From NCBI RefSeq assembly GCF_003369915.1, contig NC_046676.1, forward strand, positions 10,522,001 through 10,586,000: a stretch of DNA of 64,000 bases, given 5' to 3'. Made by a program: the position numbers and the translations under genes. Positions 50,983 through 61,309 of the stretch are shown here, in pieces. The notes below the pieces were generated by a model. That model saw only the letters and a list, made by a program, of their open reading frames with translations, searched no databases and was not told the origin of the DNA. Each line of letters starts with the position of its first letter. Within the stretch, counting starts at the first letter, position 1. This DNA comes from Drosophila miranda. Its lineage: Eukaryota > Arthropoda > Insecta > Diptera > Drosophilidae.

Positions 50983-51819
50983 TTAGTTTTCTGTTATGAC
51001 ACTGTGCAAACGCACGTCATGGTTGTCCATCGGTAGATCCTCCTGGCTCACAATCTGTTCGTTGAGGGCCAGGGCCATGAAGGAGATCTTCTTGTGGGGA
51101 TATTTGTCAGAGTGCTGGCGCAGGAATTTGTCATAATAGCCCATGCCATGGCCCATGCGAGCACCGCAGCGGGTGAATGCCACACCGGGCACAATAAACA
51201 GATCAATGCCGTGACCTGCAGTTGAATCAGAGATTGTGCTAGAAGCTCTAAACACTCTAAATGATATTGAAACCCACCATTGGTCATGGCATCTTCGCGG
51301 GTCTCCTTGAAGTCGGGCTGCTTGATGTTCCATTTGGTCAGGGGCAGGCTCTCGTACTCCTCCATGCCACGTAGACGCACCATTTTCATGCTGGCCCCCT
51401 CGTAGCTGGGCACAAACACCATCTTCTCCAGGCGAAACATCTCGCAGAGCAGCTCTGTGGTGTCCACCTCGCCGCTGGTGCTCAGGTAGATGCTCACACG
51501 TTGCGCCTGACGGAAGGCCTCGCTTTGGAGCACCTAAAGCCAAACAATAAGATGTCGGCAGTCAGCAGTCAGCTTATCCAGCGTTATCATAGGCCTGGCC
51601 TGCTCATTACATTACCTTTGCGGTGACCGCGTGCGATTGCCGCTTTATAGCCTCCGGCTCCAAGCACTTGAGCGCATCCTTCATGCTCTTCCTCAGGGCC
51701 ACTTTCAAGCCATTTTGTATAGTCGACGCCATCCGCGCTTTGTCTTTGTCCGATGCGATGCTCACACACTCGTCCAAACCGGTGAAAACTGTCTGCAGCT
51801 GCCGCCTAGAAGCGGACAT
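50983..51819 (-). CDS. MTHFS: 5-formyltetrahydrofolate cyclo-ligase
   Basis: Three exons, 51616-51819, 51278-51533 and 50983-51215 (phases 0 and 1), give 230 aa. The enzyme converts 5-formyl-THF and ATP to 5,10-methenyl-THF, returning stored folate to one-carbon metabolism. The C-terminal signature is clear: FIVPGVAFTRCGARMGHGMG followed by YYDKFL, the glycine-rich ATP/folate site. Exon 2 carries the early core (VSIYLSTSGEVDTTELL). Human MTHFS is 203 aa and starts near the equivalent of the internal ATG at 51732 (MASTIQNGLKVALRKSMKD), which would give 201 aa. I kept the upstream ATG because it is read first; the extra 29 residues (SASRRQLQTVFTGLDE...) could be a targeting or spacer segment. 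Confidence 0.92.
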
Positions 51820-51954
51820 CTGTAGGTCTCCGGGTGTCTTATCAGCGCTCGCTTATCAGTCGCTCGTTTTTCTCCCCACTGCGATCCGTAAACAAATGGC
51901 AGGGCGATCCAGAGTGGGTCCACCGCGAGCGAACCTTAGATTGAACCAGAATCG

Positions 51955-51964
51955 AACAGCTGAT
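51955..51964. promoter_or_regulatory. E-box-type core promoter motif
   Basis: AACAGCTGAT matches the Drosophila promoter motif AWCAGCTGWT and lies about 136 bp upstream of the cyclo-ligase ATG at 51819. It probably marks that gene's TATA-less promoter. Confidence 0.5.
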
Positions 51965-52072
51965 TGGCTTATTCAATCAAGTAAAAAGTGCTGAAACCAC
52001 TTTAAACATACATAGTATATATTTTTAACAAAGATTTTCAATAAATACAAATCAGTTGGTTGATTAAATTGC

Positions 52073-52459
52073 TCATTTCTTGGCCGGCTCTGGAGTCTTG
52101 ACTTCCGTCTTGGTTTTTAAGTTCTTAAGCTGCTCTTTTTGCTGCAAAGGAGAGTCTATTAGAATCGGCATCCTCTCGATTCAGCCTCACCACCGACCTG
52201 CTTGTGAAAGAACTCCTCTTCGCGGGCAGCCTCCATTTTGCCAAAAGAGCCGCCAGCTTCGCGGATAGAGCCCCCGCCGCCACCGCCCTTGCCGGCACCA
52301 CTGCCGAGTTCACCGATCTGTGACATTTTCAAATGCCTGCAGATTGAAAATAGTTCAAATATATGCAATATCTTATGCAATTTCTAGAAGATGTTCATGG
52401 AACACTTACTGTATTTGCTTTGGGTATAGGCGCTGACTGAGACGTCGCAGTGTAAACAT
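52073..52459 (-). CDS. Mitochondrial F1F0-ATPase inhibitor IF1
   Basis: Three exons, 52410-52459, 52198-52336 and 52073-52141 (phases 2 and 0), give 85 aa. The N-terminus [17 protein letters not shown] is basic and lacks acids, as expected of a mitochondrial presequence. The inhibitory core [20 protein letters not shown] is nearly the animal IF1 consensus; it inserts between the catalytic alpha and beta subunits and stops ATP hydrolysis when the matrix is acidic. The protein ends in [12 protein letters not shown] and lacks most of the long C-terminal coiled coil used by the mammalian protein for dimerisation. A second IF1-like gene with the same exon plan lies just upstream on the same strand. 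Confidence 0.92.
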
Positions 52460-52575
52460 GTTTCTCTTATATACCAGTCAATTATATAGTATAGTTATAA
52501 GCTATATATAACGTGTGATTTATGCAAACGATTGCGACAATTTGTGAAACTTGCGCGCGCCACAGCTGTTTCTGT

Positions 52576-52583
52576 TATCGATA
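52576..52583. promoter_or_regulatory. DRE motif upstream of IF1
   Basis: TATCGATA lies 117 bp upstream of the IF1 ATG, in the short gap between the two IF1-type genes. It is a likely DREF site for the IF1 promoter. Confidence 0.6.
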
Positions 52584-52758
52584 AGTATTTTCATCGTTGC
52601 GGACCTGCCAACCTGTTTCCCAAAAAATACACCTATCGAATATCAATTTTAAATATAAGGAACTAACAATTTTATTTGAGCACAGAACTTTCATACAACG
52701 GTAAAGAAAGCATTGCTCACCCTACCCAAACAATTAAATTATAAACGAAAACGGTTTA

Positions 52759-53342
52759 CTATTCAATTGATGCCGGTACGGCGGCAAATTTCTCTTGCTG
52801 CCCAGCATCAGCATCGTCCTCGAGAGTGGACTTCCCCTCTTTCTTGTTACGTCCTTGCAGTATTTTGAAGTTATCAGCAGTCTGTGGCGGATTCAGTAGA
52901 AGCTAAGAGAGCGAAATCAATGTATATGCTATGACTGGACCCACCTCGGACATGAAAAATGCCTCTTCGCGTACGTTCTTGTGCTTGTTCATCAATGCGG
53001 TGTTGTAAAGAGCGTCATTGGTTATGGCCTTGTGGTACTCATCCCAGTTGGGCAAAAACTCGGCGATAGCCTTCTTTCCGCGCATTTTCCCAGATCGGAT
53101 CAGTTCCAGATTGACTGTGGTGAAGTACTCCTCCTCCTTGAGGCCGCCCTGCAATTTTCCCAGGCCCCCGCCCCACATGTAGAGATTCGGGGACTTCGTC
53201 TCACTGTAGTTCTTCTGGGATATTGGTCGAAGTCTGCAGGTTTCCCATTGCGTACACTGTGTAATTATAATGAACAAAACATGGGTCTCTCTACTTACGA
53301 GCTCAGGCTCAGTCTACGTTGCAGGAGTCCGGCTGCAAACAT
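52759..53342 (-). CDS. Divergent IF1-like protein, tandem paralogue
   Basis: Three exons, 53299-53342, 52945-53233 and 52759-52881, give 151 aa. The exon plan copies IF1: a short first exon starting MF with an LxRRL stretch and ending in phase 2, a second exon ending in phase 0 right after an EE-x-FF motif (REEAFFMSE here, REEEFFHKQ in IF1), then a short charged tail. The middle holds another IF1-like stretch (GGGLGKLQGGLKEEEYF) followed by about 50 residues not found in IF1 (RGKKAIAEFLPNWDEYHKA and on). It is probably mitochondrial, and control of ATP synthase is an inference from kinship. The last acceptor is uncertain: an alternative at 52903 would add LLLNPPQ but leaves a 42-bp intron, against 63 bp as chosen. 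Confidence 0.75.
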
Positions 53343-53692
53343 TTTGAATTCGAGAAATGAAACGTTTTGTTCAGAAAAATATATATATATGAACTGATTC
53401 AGACAAAAGTCGAAAATTCTACGCTCAAACTTAGACAGTTACGACTGACTGTACGGAGAATGCCAGATGTCACCTCACCTCAATTTGTATTACTATAATA
53501 TTCCCAACTGAATACAGCCAACACCGAACTGAAATTTAGTTTAAATCACAAAACAATAAAATGCTAGCAAAGAGCGCACAGAATATCAAATCAAAAGTTT
53601 CTTGATTTTTTTTTTGTTTGTCGTAAAAATTACTTGATCAGAAAATCTTCGTACAGGGCAAGATCGCTCCAGGGCCAGCGGGAAACAATGCA

Positions 53693-54595
53693 ATGGGGTG
53701 CCAGACAAAGCCAGTGGCTTTCAAATTGAGTTGGTCAGAGTGGCCGTTGCCGCCGCCGCCCGTCCCCAAGCACAACGGGGGGAGGCCCATACGCCACAAG
53801 ATCACCGAAGGCTCTGATGGACATTCGGTCGGCAGCAAGGATCTCAGCCAGATCCTTCCCGTGCGTCAGAAGCCCCTGGGCGCGTACATGGGTCTGGCGA
53901 GTGCGTGTCCTATGCCAGGTGGCGGCGGTGCCATCAGCTATGCGGCGGCCGTCGCCAATGTCATTGCGCCCAAACAATTTCAGAATATGAATATTGTCAT
54001 ACCGCCACGTGTCAAGAAGCAGCAAAAACCACACAAGGCCGCCAATAGGAGGGCAACGGTCGATCCAAAGTTCACGATATTCGACGTAGAGGAGCCCAAG
54101 ACGCATCTTGTCATTTTATATGCCAAGGACAAAACCAATGATGAAGAGGTCCACAAAATGCCAAAGAATTCGAAGAAACATCAGAAATTGCCACAGAAAC
54201 CCCTCAATCCCCAAGATGAGTTCCAGGAGCCAAAGAATGCCACTCAGAATGAGCTGCAGGAGCCACAGAATGACGCCCCAAATGAGCTCCAAGATGTCCG
54301 AACTAAATCTTCGTCGACAGAAACAAACTTAAGTGAGATGAATCTGCAATTCCTAGGCGTTTCCATAGAAAGTACTGAGTCTGAAGATACATTGGAATCC
54401 AATCCAGCTCCAAATAGAAAGACGAATGCTCCAGAGTTCTCCGATAGCGAAAGTTATCTCAGATATCACCTTCGTAAACTGCAACAGATTTTAGCCACTC
54501 AGTGCTCGGATTCTTTCTGGATTAAACGGCCGCGGTCCCAGAAGCCATCTAAATGTGAGCGCTATAATTACCAGCTAGACGAAAAACAATTATAA
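53693..54595 (+). CDS. Unrecognised 300-aa protein, single exon
   Basis: I do not recognise this gene. It has one exon, starts MGCQTKPVAFKLSWSEWPLP and has a proline-rich N-terminus, a small-residue stretch (PGGGGAISYAAAVANVIAP), a basic segment (PPRVKKQQKPHKAANRRA) and a beta-like block (VDPKFTIFDVEEPKTHLVIL). An imperfect repeat follows around residues 178-202 (EFQEPKNATQ, ELQEPQNDAP, ELQDVRTK). No signal peptide or membrane helix is visible. The absence of introns and the rapidly evolving composition would suit a testis-biased gene, but that is a guess. The frame stays open for 28 more codons after the TAA at 54593-54595, up to 54682, with protein-like sequence, so the true end is doubtful. 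A poly(A) signal lies at 54743. Confidence 0.7.
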   Translation: MGCQTKPVAFKLSWSEWPLPPPPVPKHNGGRPIRHKITEGSDGHSVGSKDLSQILPVRQKPLGAYMGLASACPMPGGGGAISYAAAVANVIAPKQFQNMNIVIPPRVKKQQKPHKAANRRATVDPKFTIFDVEEPKTHLVILYAKDKTNDEEVHKMPKNSKKHQKLPQKPLNPQDEFQEPKNATQNELQEPQNDAPNELQDVRTKSSSTETNLSEMNLQFLGVSIESTESEDTLESNPAPNRKTNAPEFSDSESYLRYHLRKLQQILATQCSDSFWIKRPRSQKPSKCERYNYQLDEKQL

Positions 54596-54742
54596 CGGCC
54601 GGAACTAAAGGCAGCCGCCTTTTTGGAAAAGACTAAGGCCAAGCAACGTATGTGGTTGAATGGTGATGTTGTGATATGCTAAACAAGCCAGAGAAGACTA
54701 AAACACATCTTTTAATATGTTCAAAGTTGATGACACTTTTCA

Positions 54743-54748
54743 AATAAA
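54743..54748 (+). terminator. Poly(A) signal of the unrecognised gene
   Basis: AATAAA lies 148 bp after the first stop codon and 61 bp after the second in-frame stop of the 53693 gene. Confidence 0.55.
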
Positions 54749-54779
54749 CGGCCACGAGTAAAACTGTATTTAGTATTAA

Positions 54780-54870
54780 TTCGGTATATTTTCGATAGAT
54801 ATCGTATTTAAAATGTCATTAAAATTTCATTGCTTATCGATAGTTCAATTGCATGTCGATAGTTTAATTT
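54780..54870. promoter_or_regulatory. PTP-ER: PTP-ER promoter motif cluster
   Basis: TTCGGTATATTT (54780-54791) matches the Drosophila core-promoter motif KTYRGTATWTTT. It is followed by a perfect DRE, TATCGATA (54835-54842), and further half-matching TCGATA and ATCGAT sites up to 54882. The cluster lies about 270-360 bp upstream of the PTP-ER ATG. Confidence 0.6.
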
Positions 54871-55139
54871 TCCATCGATGTGTTCTTTTCGGGGAACTGC
54901 CACCACTAGCGAACTGTTATCGCGCATTCTATCGAAGGACGGCCATCTCAATTTTCTCGAGAAAATGTTGTGGAAAATGATTTTCATATGATGGCGATTT
55001 AGATTTAACCGAACAAAGTGCATAATTTGTGCAGGCAAACATGTTTATTGAGTGAGGAGGATCGAAGCACTTACCGGGCGAAGCGAACGCGCTTTGTGCG
55101 CCTTGCTTTTGCACTTGCGTATGTGTGTGTGTGTGTATA

Positions 55140-58100
55140 ATGGACAAGTTAAAAAACAACAACAAGGAAAATGCATCAATTGAGTACCCCCCGACCCCCT
55201 ACCCGACCACAATTGATGTCGAGGATGTGGAGAGCAACAAGAGCACACCGTACTACACACCCATGGAATTTCTGCAAACCTCCTTTGAGTTCCCATCGCC
55301 CACAACCGAAACAGCAACGCAATCGCCAGGGGGTGTCGTCGGCACAGCCGCCGCCACCACACTACCCGCAGAGGCACTCGACCACGATATAGAGGATTCC
55401 GCACGCCCCTATACGGCCAAGCAGTTCACCATCGCCCACCCGAATCCACCCCACCACGTCACGCAGTCACCGACATTGAATCGAAAGTTCAAGCGTTTCT
55501 CCCTATACGATCGACGATCCTGCTCACCGCACATTGCCAGCACCACAGAGGAGCAGAGGAGCAGGGGAGGAGGCACCACCGACAAGGAGAACACAATTCC
55601 AAAGTCCGGCGACGATCTGGAGAATAGTGTGTATCTGTCCAAGAGCGAGCACAACTCACCCACAATTATATTTAGAGATGAATCCTCCTCGACGCCCGGC
55701 GGCCTTGAGGCGAGCCGTCTCACCTATTCACCAAAGTTTCTATCGTCCATTAACAATCTGAATCTGTCCGGCCACGGCTCTCCCTTGAACATCATCAATT
55801 CGGCTGGCTACAAGAGCGGGAACTTCTTTCGCTTCCCCGAGATCGATCATCATGTCGTCCAGGAGGCTCCCATCGATGCAGTACATATTGAGGAAGCGGC
55901 CCAAGGGTTGCGTTTCAGAGGCAAGGAATCACTGGCCGCCGAGCTGGCGCGTGTAGAGCCGCAAGATCAGCAGAGAGCCGAGGGCCGGAAGAATCGCAAG
56001 AACAAGAACAATCTCACCATTCGCATCACAGATGTGCCCATCAAACACTCCGGTGGACAGGTATCGCCGCTGCCCAAACCAAAGACGCCCACCATCAAGA
56101 GCACCAAGGAGAAAGCCCGCTCCCTGGACTCGGCGGCCAACGAGACGGAGCTGTCGATTGTGGTGCACAACATAACCGAATCTCATGGCAGCTGCGAGGA
56201 CATGATGGACAATCAGAACAAGCCCTTGCCCGGTGGCATCCACATCCACCATCTGCAGCAGCCCACCTCCTCCGCCAGCATACACTCGACATCGCTCTCT
56301 CGGCTCGACAGTCACAATGTTCGTCGCACTGCGCGCCGAAAGTCGCCCGGCATCGATAATCCCAACTGGCTGATGTACCACCGCAAGCAGAATCCATATC
56401 ATGGCAGCAGTAGCACGGCTCAGAGCTCCCTGGACTCGGAAATGAGCCTTAGTGACTCCCCGCAGCGCAGTGCCGCCGAGCTGAAGTCCGCCTGCAGCGT
56501 GGACAGCAGCTCAAAGTTCGGCCTGGGCGCCACTTTGGCGCCGCGCAGTGCCCACAAGCATAACCAGCTGCTGCACTCGTCCAGCACCAATCTGAAGACC
56601 TTGCCCGAATGCCTCACCCTGGTAGAGTTCTCATCTGGCGGCGGCGGCTCCTCCTCCAAGGAGTCGCCCTTCAAACAGAAGTCCATGGACCTGCCTATGC
56701 CCAATCTTCAGGCCAAGACGACGGTGTCCACCTCATCGATGAATCTCCTGCAGCGACGTGGATCTAACCACAGTCTCACTCTCAATCTGCACAGCTCGTG
56801 CGGCAACCTGATGAACAGCGGCCTCAGCCTGTCCAACTACAGCCTCGGATCCATACTCAACTCCAAGTCCAGCTGCAACCTGGATGCTGGCGGGGGCACA
56901 GGCAGCGGAGCCACTCAACTGGCAGGCACCAGTCAGCAGCAGACACCCCAACATCTTGCCAGCAACCAGGGCAATCGTCAGGGCTTATTCCGCAGGCGGG
57001 GATCCACTCACAGCATCACACTGAAGGGACACACCACCACCTCGTGCGGAGACCTACAGCAACAGCAGCAGGCGATGCTGAATGCCGAGAAGTACAACAG
57101 ATTGAGCATGCGAACCAATTCGACGGGCTCGGGATCGGGATCGAATGTGCCGACACCTAAACGCGGTCTGCTGGAGCGGCGCGGATCCAATCAGAGTCTC
57201 ACCCTTAATATGGGCAGCATTCTGGGGGTGGGGTGTGGCGGCGAACTGCCCGTTCCGGATGTGTGTGGCCAGCCCAAGGTCACAGTCTGCAGCTGTGCCG
57301 CCTCCAGCCAGGCCCCGCACCAGCGGAAATTCTTCAGCACCGAGAATCTGAACAGCAACAATAAACAGAACAATCAGTTCTTTGGCCAGGTGTGCTTCGG
57401 CTCTGCTTCTGACCTGCAGCCCAATCCGGTACAGGGAGGTCCGGCCAGTACCGAGCAGAGCGTTGCCTGCACCTGCGCCGGTGCTACGGTGCGCAACATC
57501 ATGACACGGCCCCTCTCGCCGCAGACGACCAGCGAGGAGTTCAAGATCTATTTGGCCAGCATCCAGATGCTGCAGAGTGCCTCTAATCCACTGAACCAGT
57601 TCGATCTGATCCGCCTCAATCACGTTTTCGATCACAGCTACAAGACCAGCAAGAACATCATTGAACAGCCGCCGGTTTTGGGCTCGAATGGCCGCGATGC
57701 AGAGATGGAGACACCCACGAATCAGCTGCCGCCCAGCTCGGAGGATAGCGAGCTGATCGCCTGCTATCAGGCGGTGGTTCAGCGGATCGTGCAGTCGATG
57801 CCTCAGCTGGAGGAGGCCGAGCAGAAGCGCATCTTCTGCGATCTACACAAGGAGTTCTGGGATCTGCCGCTCAACCATCAGGAGAAGCCCATGGTGTTTG
57901 GGTCCCAGACGAAGAATCGCTACAAGACGATTCTGCCCAACGAGCATTCCCGTGTGCTGCTCGAGCCAGAGGCCAGCGAGCTCATCAGCCTGGAGGAGCA
58001 GGCGCAAGAGCTGGAGAAAGCCCTCTATGTGTCCGCCAACGAGGATGCGCCCTACATCAATGCCAATTATATCAAGGTGAGTCCCATCTTCCTATAAGTA

Positions 58101-59350
58101 TCCGAATGATTCTGATTTTGTTCTTGCAGGGACCCGACTACGTGTCCAAGTGCTATGTGGCCACCCAAGGTCCGCTGCCCAACACCATCTTCGAGTTCTG
58201 GCTGATGATCTACCAGAACACGCAGCGCTACATCCGCCGCTGCGTGGACGGGGGCAGCAGCAGCAGTCCGCACATGGAAAGGTCACAGATTTTGCAGCAG
58301 TACTTTCAGAAGATCGTCATGCTCACCAACTTTACGGAGGCGAATCGACAGAAGTGCGCCATTTACTTTCCCATCGACCTCAATGAGATATTCGCTGTGG
58401 CCGCCAAGTGCGAGGTGTTCTGTCTGAGTACGGCTGCCCGTGAATACTTTGACCAGCACCTGGTGCCCATGTCTGTGCCGGACACTGCAGTGGCACCGCC
58501 GCCGCCAATCAATGAGCTCGAGGATCTCAGCTATCAGCACATTGGCGTCGAGTCGCTGAAGGTGACGCTGGACAGCGAACTGCTGGAGAGTCTGCCAGCC
58601 CAGAGCAACTTCTTTCTGGTGAAGAACGTGGGCATTGTGCGACGAAACGGGTACTCGGTGCGAAAGTTTGTGCTACTCTACTGCATCCATGTGCCGCAGA
58701 CGGCGAGCTATCACCTGCAAAAGATCTGCTGCTATCACTACTGGTATCCGGATTGGCCCGATCACCACTCGCCGCGAGACATCAATACGTTGCTGGACAC
58801 TTGTCTGCATGTCCTGAATCTGGGCAAATGCGAATCGGAGTTTGACAACTACGACGAGAGTCGAAGCGTGCGCAATGCCCATCTGACGGCCCAGCGTCTG
58901 GACATCTATAAGCAGGACATTTTCAATGCCGTGCAGCCCTTGCCCGTTATCCACTGCTCGGCTGGCATCGGGCGGACTGGCTGCTTCACGGCCATATTGA
59001 ATGCTGTGCGGCAGGTGCGTCAGTCGCTGGCTTACTCTCTCACCGGAATGCTAACCAAAGCTCTGTATGTGGCAGACTTTGACTGCAACTCGGAGGCGAA
59101 TCAAGACGACAGCGACAGCAGCTTCACATGCAACACCATACGGCATATACGGCAGATAATTGACCACCAGGAGCCGCCCACCTTCGACAAACTACCCAAG
59201 ATGCCAGACATCTTTGTGGACGTGCTGGGCATTGTGTGCAATCTACGCTTGCAGCGCGGCGGCATGGTCCAGAACTCTGAGCAGTATGAGCTGATACACC
59301 GGGCCATTTGTCTCTACCTGAAGCGAACCCTGGCCTTGAGGCGGTTCTAG
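55140..59350 (+). CDS. PTP-ER: PTP-ER, ERK tyrosine phosphatase
   Basis: Two exons, 55140-58076 and 58130-59350, join in phase 0 inside the conserved YINANYIK|GPD motif and give 1385 aa. The catalytic domain fills roughly residues 850-1385: YINANYIK, ATQGPLPNTIFEFW, the WPD loop (DWPDHHSP) and the signature HCSAGIGRTG with the catalytic cysteine near residue 1255. The domain is longer than usual because of an insert after YIRRCVDGGSSSS and another before the C-terminal helix. The N-terminal 850 residues are serine-rich and probably disordered. They contain three copies of a kinase-interaction motif (near residues 536, 616 and 677), form RRGS-x-x-S-L/I-TL. PTP-ER dephosphorylates Rolled/ERK downstream of Ras1 in the eye. 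I chose the ATG at 55140 (MDKLKNNNKENAS) over the one 15 bp upstream, which is inside a GT repeat. Confidence 0.93.
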
Positions 59351-60804
59351 GATTCAAAATAATTGCAATTACAGTACACCCCCCATGTTTAAATATGAAT
59401 ATGAAGATACGCAATACAGAAGAAGAAACAGAAAAAGGAAAAGAAGAAAAAACACCAATTTACTATTTGTAAAACAATATTTTGTGACCCTTATTTTAAT
59501 GTAATGAAGAACACAACCAATCGAAAAAGAAGATCAAACAAGAAGACGACAAACCATGGCTAAAAGAGTCTCGAAACACACACACTTACATAGTGCCGGG
59601 GCATACTCCGTGTAGTGGAGGTGTCCTGGAATGTTTGCTAAATATTACTATTATCACATATTCTACATATATAAATATATAAATGTTTATTAAGTGTTTG
59701 GATGTATGTGTCAGTTAAATGTGTATGCATGTATGTATGTACATAAGTGTAAATGTTTCCAAACCCACTTTTCGTGTAAACTATGCTTAAAAACTAAACT
59801 AAAGTTAATTACCAATTATTATATTACCCTCACCCATACCTTTGTCCTTACCTTATCGTAGACCCCCACCCCCACCACCCCCCCCCCCCCTTTCCCCTTC
59901 CCCAAAACTTTACAGAGCTCGACGACGTGTGCGCGGCGGCCCCGGATCCAACTGTGAGCTGGCTAACCATGTTTGGGGGCGAAGAAAGCTCACACCTTTT
60001 TCAAGTTGGCCCCATCCCAGGGGCCTTCTGACTAAACACCAAATTTCTTCAAACCCAAACTGCTAGTTCTACCGTCGGGTTGGGGGCCCCCCGTCCACCC
60101 TCCACCCACCATCATCCATCGCATCGCGCGTAGAGTTGGTCAAAGAGATACAAAAAAAAACAATTTGAAAAGCGTGGATAGTGTAAAACCAAACCATAAA
60201 TGAATCTTGTATTAACGTTTATGCAATGGAACTAGTCAAATAAACCCTAGAAACATTTTAAATGTATCTTTAAATGTGTAAAAAATACAAAACTTGTTTT
60301 ATTTCCATCTTCCATCTTCTAAGGGAAATCTAGAATTTCATAAGAAACGAATGTGTACTAACGAAAAGACAGCTATTTGTTTCTGGTGGACCTATGGACT
60401 TGGGTTGAGCATGTTGTTCAGAGCGTGCACATGAAGCAATACGTTTCATAAAATACTGAGTACTACGAGTAAAGCTTAAAAGAGCCCCCGCAGCATCTGA
60501 ATGTGAAACTTTTGAGAATTGCATAGAATATGCTTCCCACGGTACTCCCAAGATGTTCCCAGTATAATTGAAGACCTAAAAACAATAATTGTTTCAATTA
60601 TTCAATTCAATTGAATTCAATTCAATATTTTATATTCAAAAAAAAAAAAAAAAACAACACATTTAATGAAAAAGGAGTCAAACGAGGAAATACGAGAGAA
60701 AATACAAAAAGTGAAGAAATATATACATATAATAATAAAATTAAATAGGAAGAAAAAAACAGTAAACAGAGTAAATCAAAATTGAAACACTCAGCTGTTC
60801 CCAT
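59351..60804. other. PTP-ER 3' region, non-coding
   Basis: Non-coding DNA follows the PTP-ER stop, with poly-C runs near 59867-59890, ATGT runs near 59700-59750 and an A run at 60638-60653. A likely poly(A) signal AATAAA is at 60239-60244. No further gene is seen before the satellite begins. Confidence 0.5.
60239..60244 (+). terminator. PTP-ER: Candidate PTP-ER poly(A) signal
   Basis: AATAAA lies about 0.9 kb after the stop, preceded by AT-rich unique sequence. Other weaker signals occur nearer the stop, so this is one candidate. Confidence 0.35.
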
Positions 60805-60809
60805 TATTA

Positions 60810-61309
60810 AATTGTGAATACTCCAAGCACTACACATGCATCTACTACTACAAATTCTACCATTAAAATCATTATGAGAAGGCCGCATTTGAGAATCGCA
60901 AAGGGAGGGCTTCTATTACAGCTCCTGTATCCAGCGGATACAATATCTCCTGTATCCAGCGGATACAATATCTCCAGTTTCCAGCGGATACAATATCTCC
61001 TGTATCCAGCGGATACCATTTGTGGTTGATTGTGGATCGATTGGCAATTTCAATACTCCAAACACTACACATGCATCTACTACTACAAATTCTACAAATA
61101 AAATCATTTTGAGAGGGTCACATTTGAGAATCGCATAGGGAGGGCTTCTATCGCAAACTCCTGTATCCAGCGGATACAATATCTCCAGTATCCAGCGGAT
61201 ATAATTTCTCCTGTATACAGCGGATACAATATCTCCCGTATCCAGCGGATACCATTTGTGGTTGATTGTGGATCGATTGGCAATTTCAATACTCCAAACA
61301 CTACACATG
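60810..61309. repeat. Satellite 1: about 235-bp unit with 25-bp subrepeats
   Basis: Two full units and the start of a third are seen; the shared block ACTACACATGC occurs near 60829, 61062 and 61301. Each full unit contains four copies of a 25-bp subrepeat built on TATCCAGCGGATA, itself a 5-bp inverted repeat with a 3-base centre, then GGTTGATTGTGGATCGATTG. The third unit changes abruptly, after CACATGCAGTGTCTC, into satellite 2. Confidence 0.9.
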
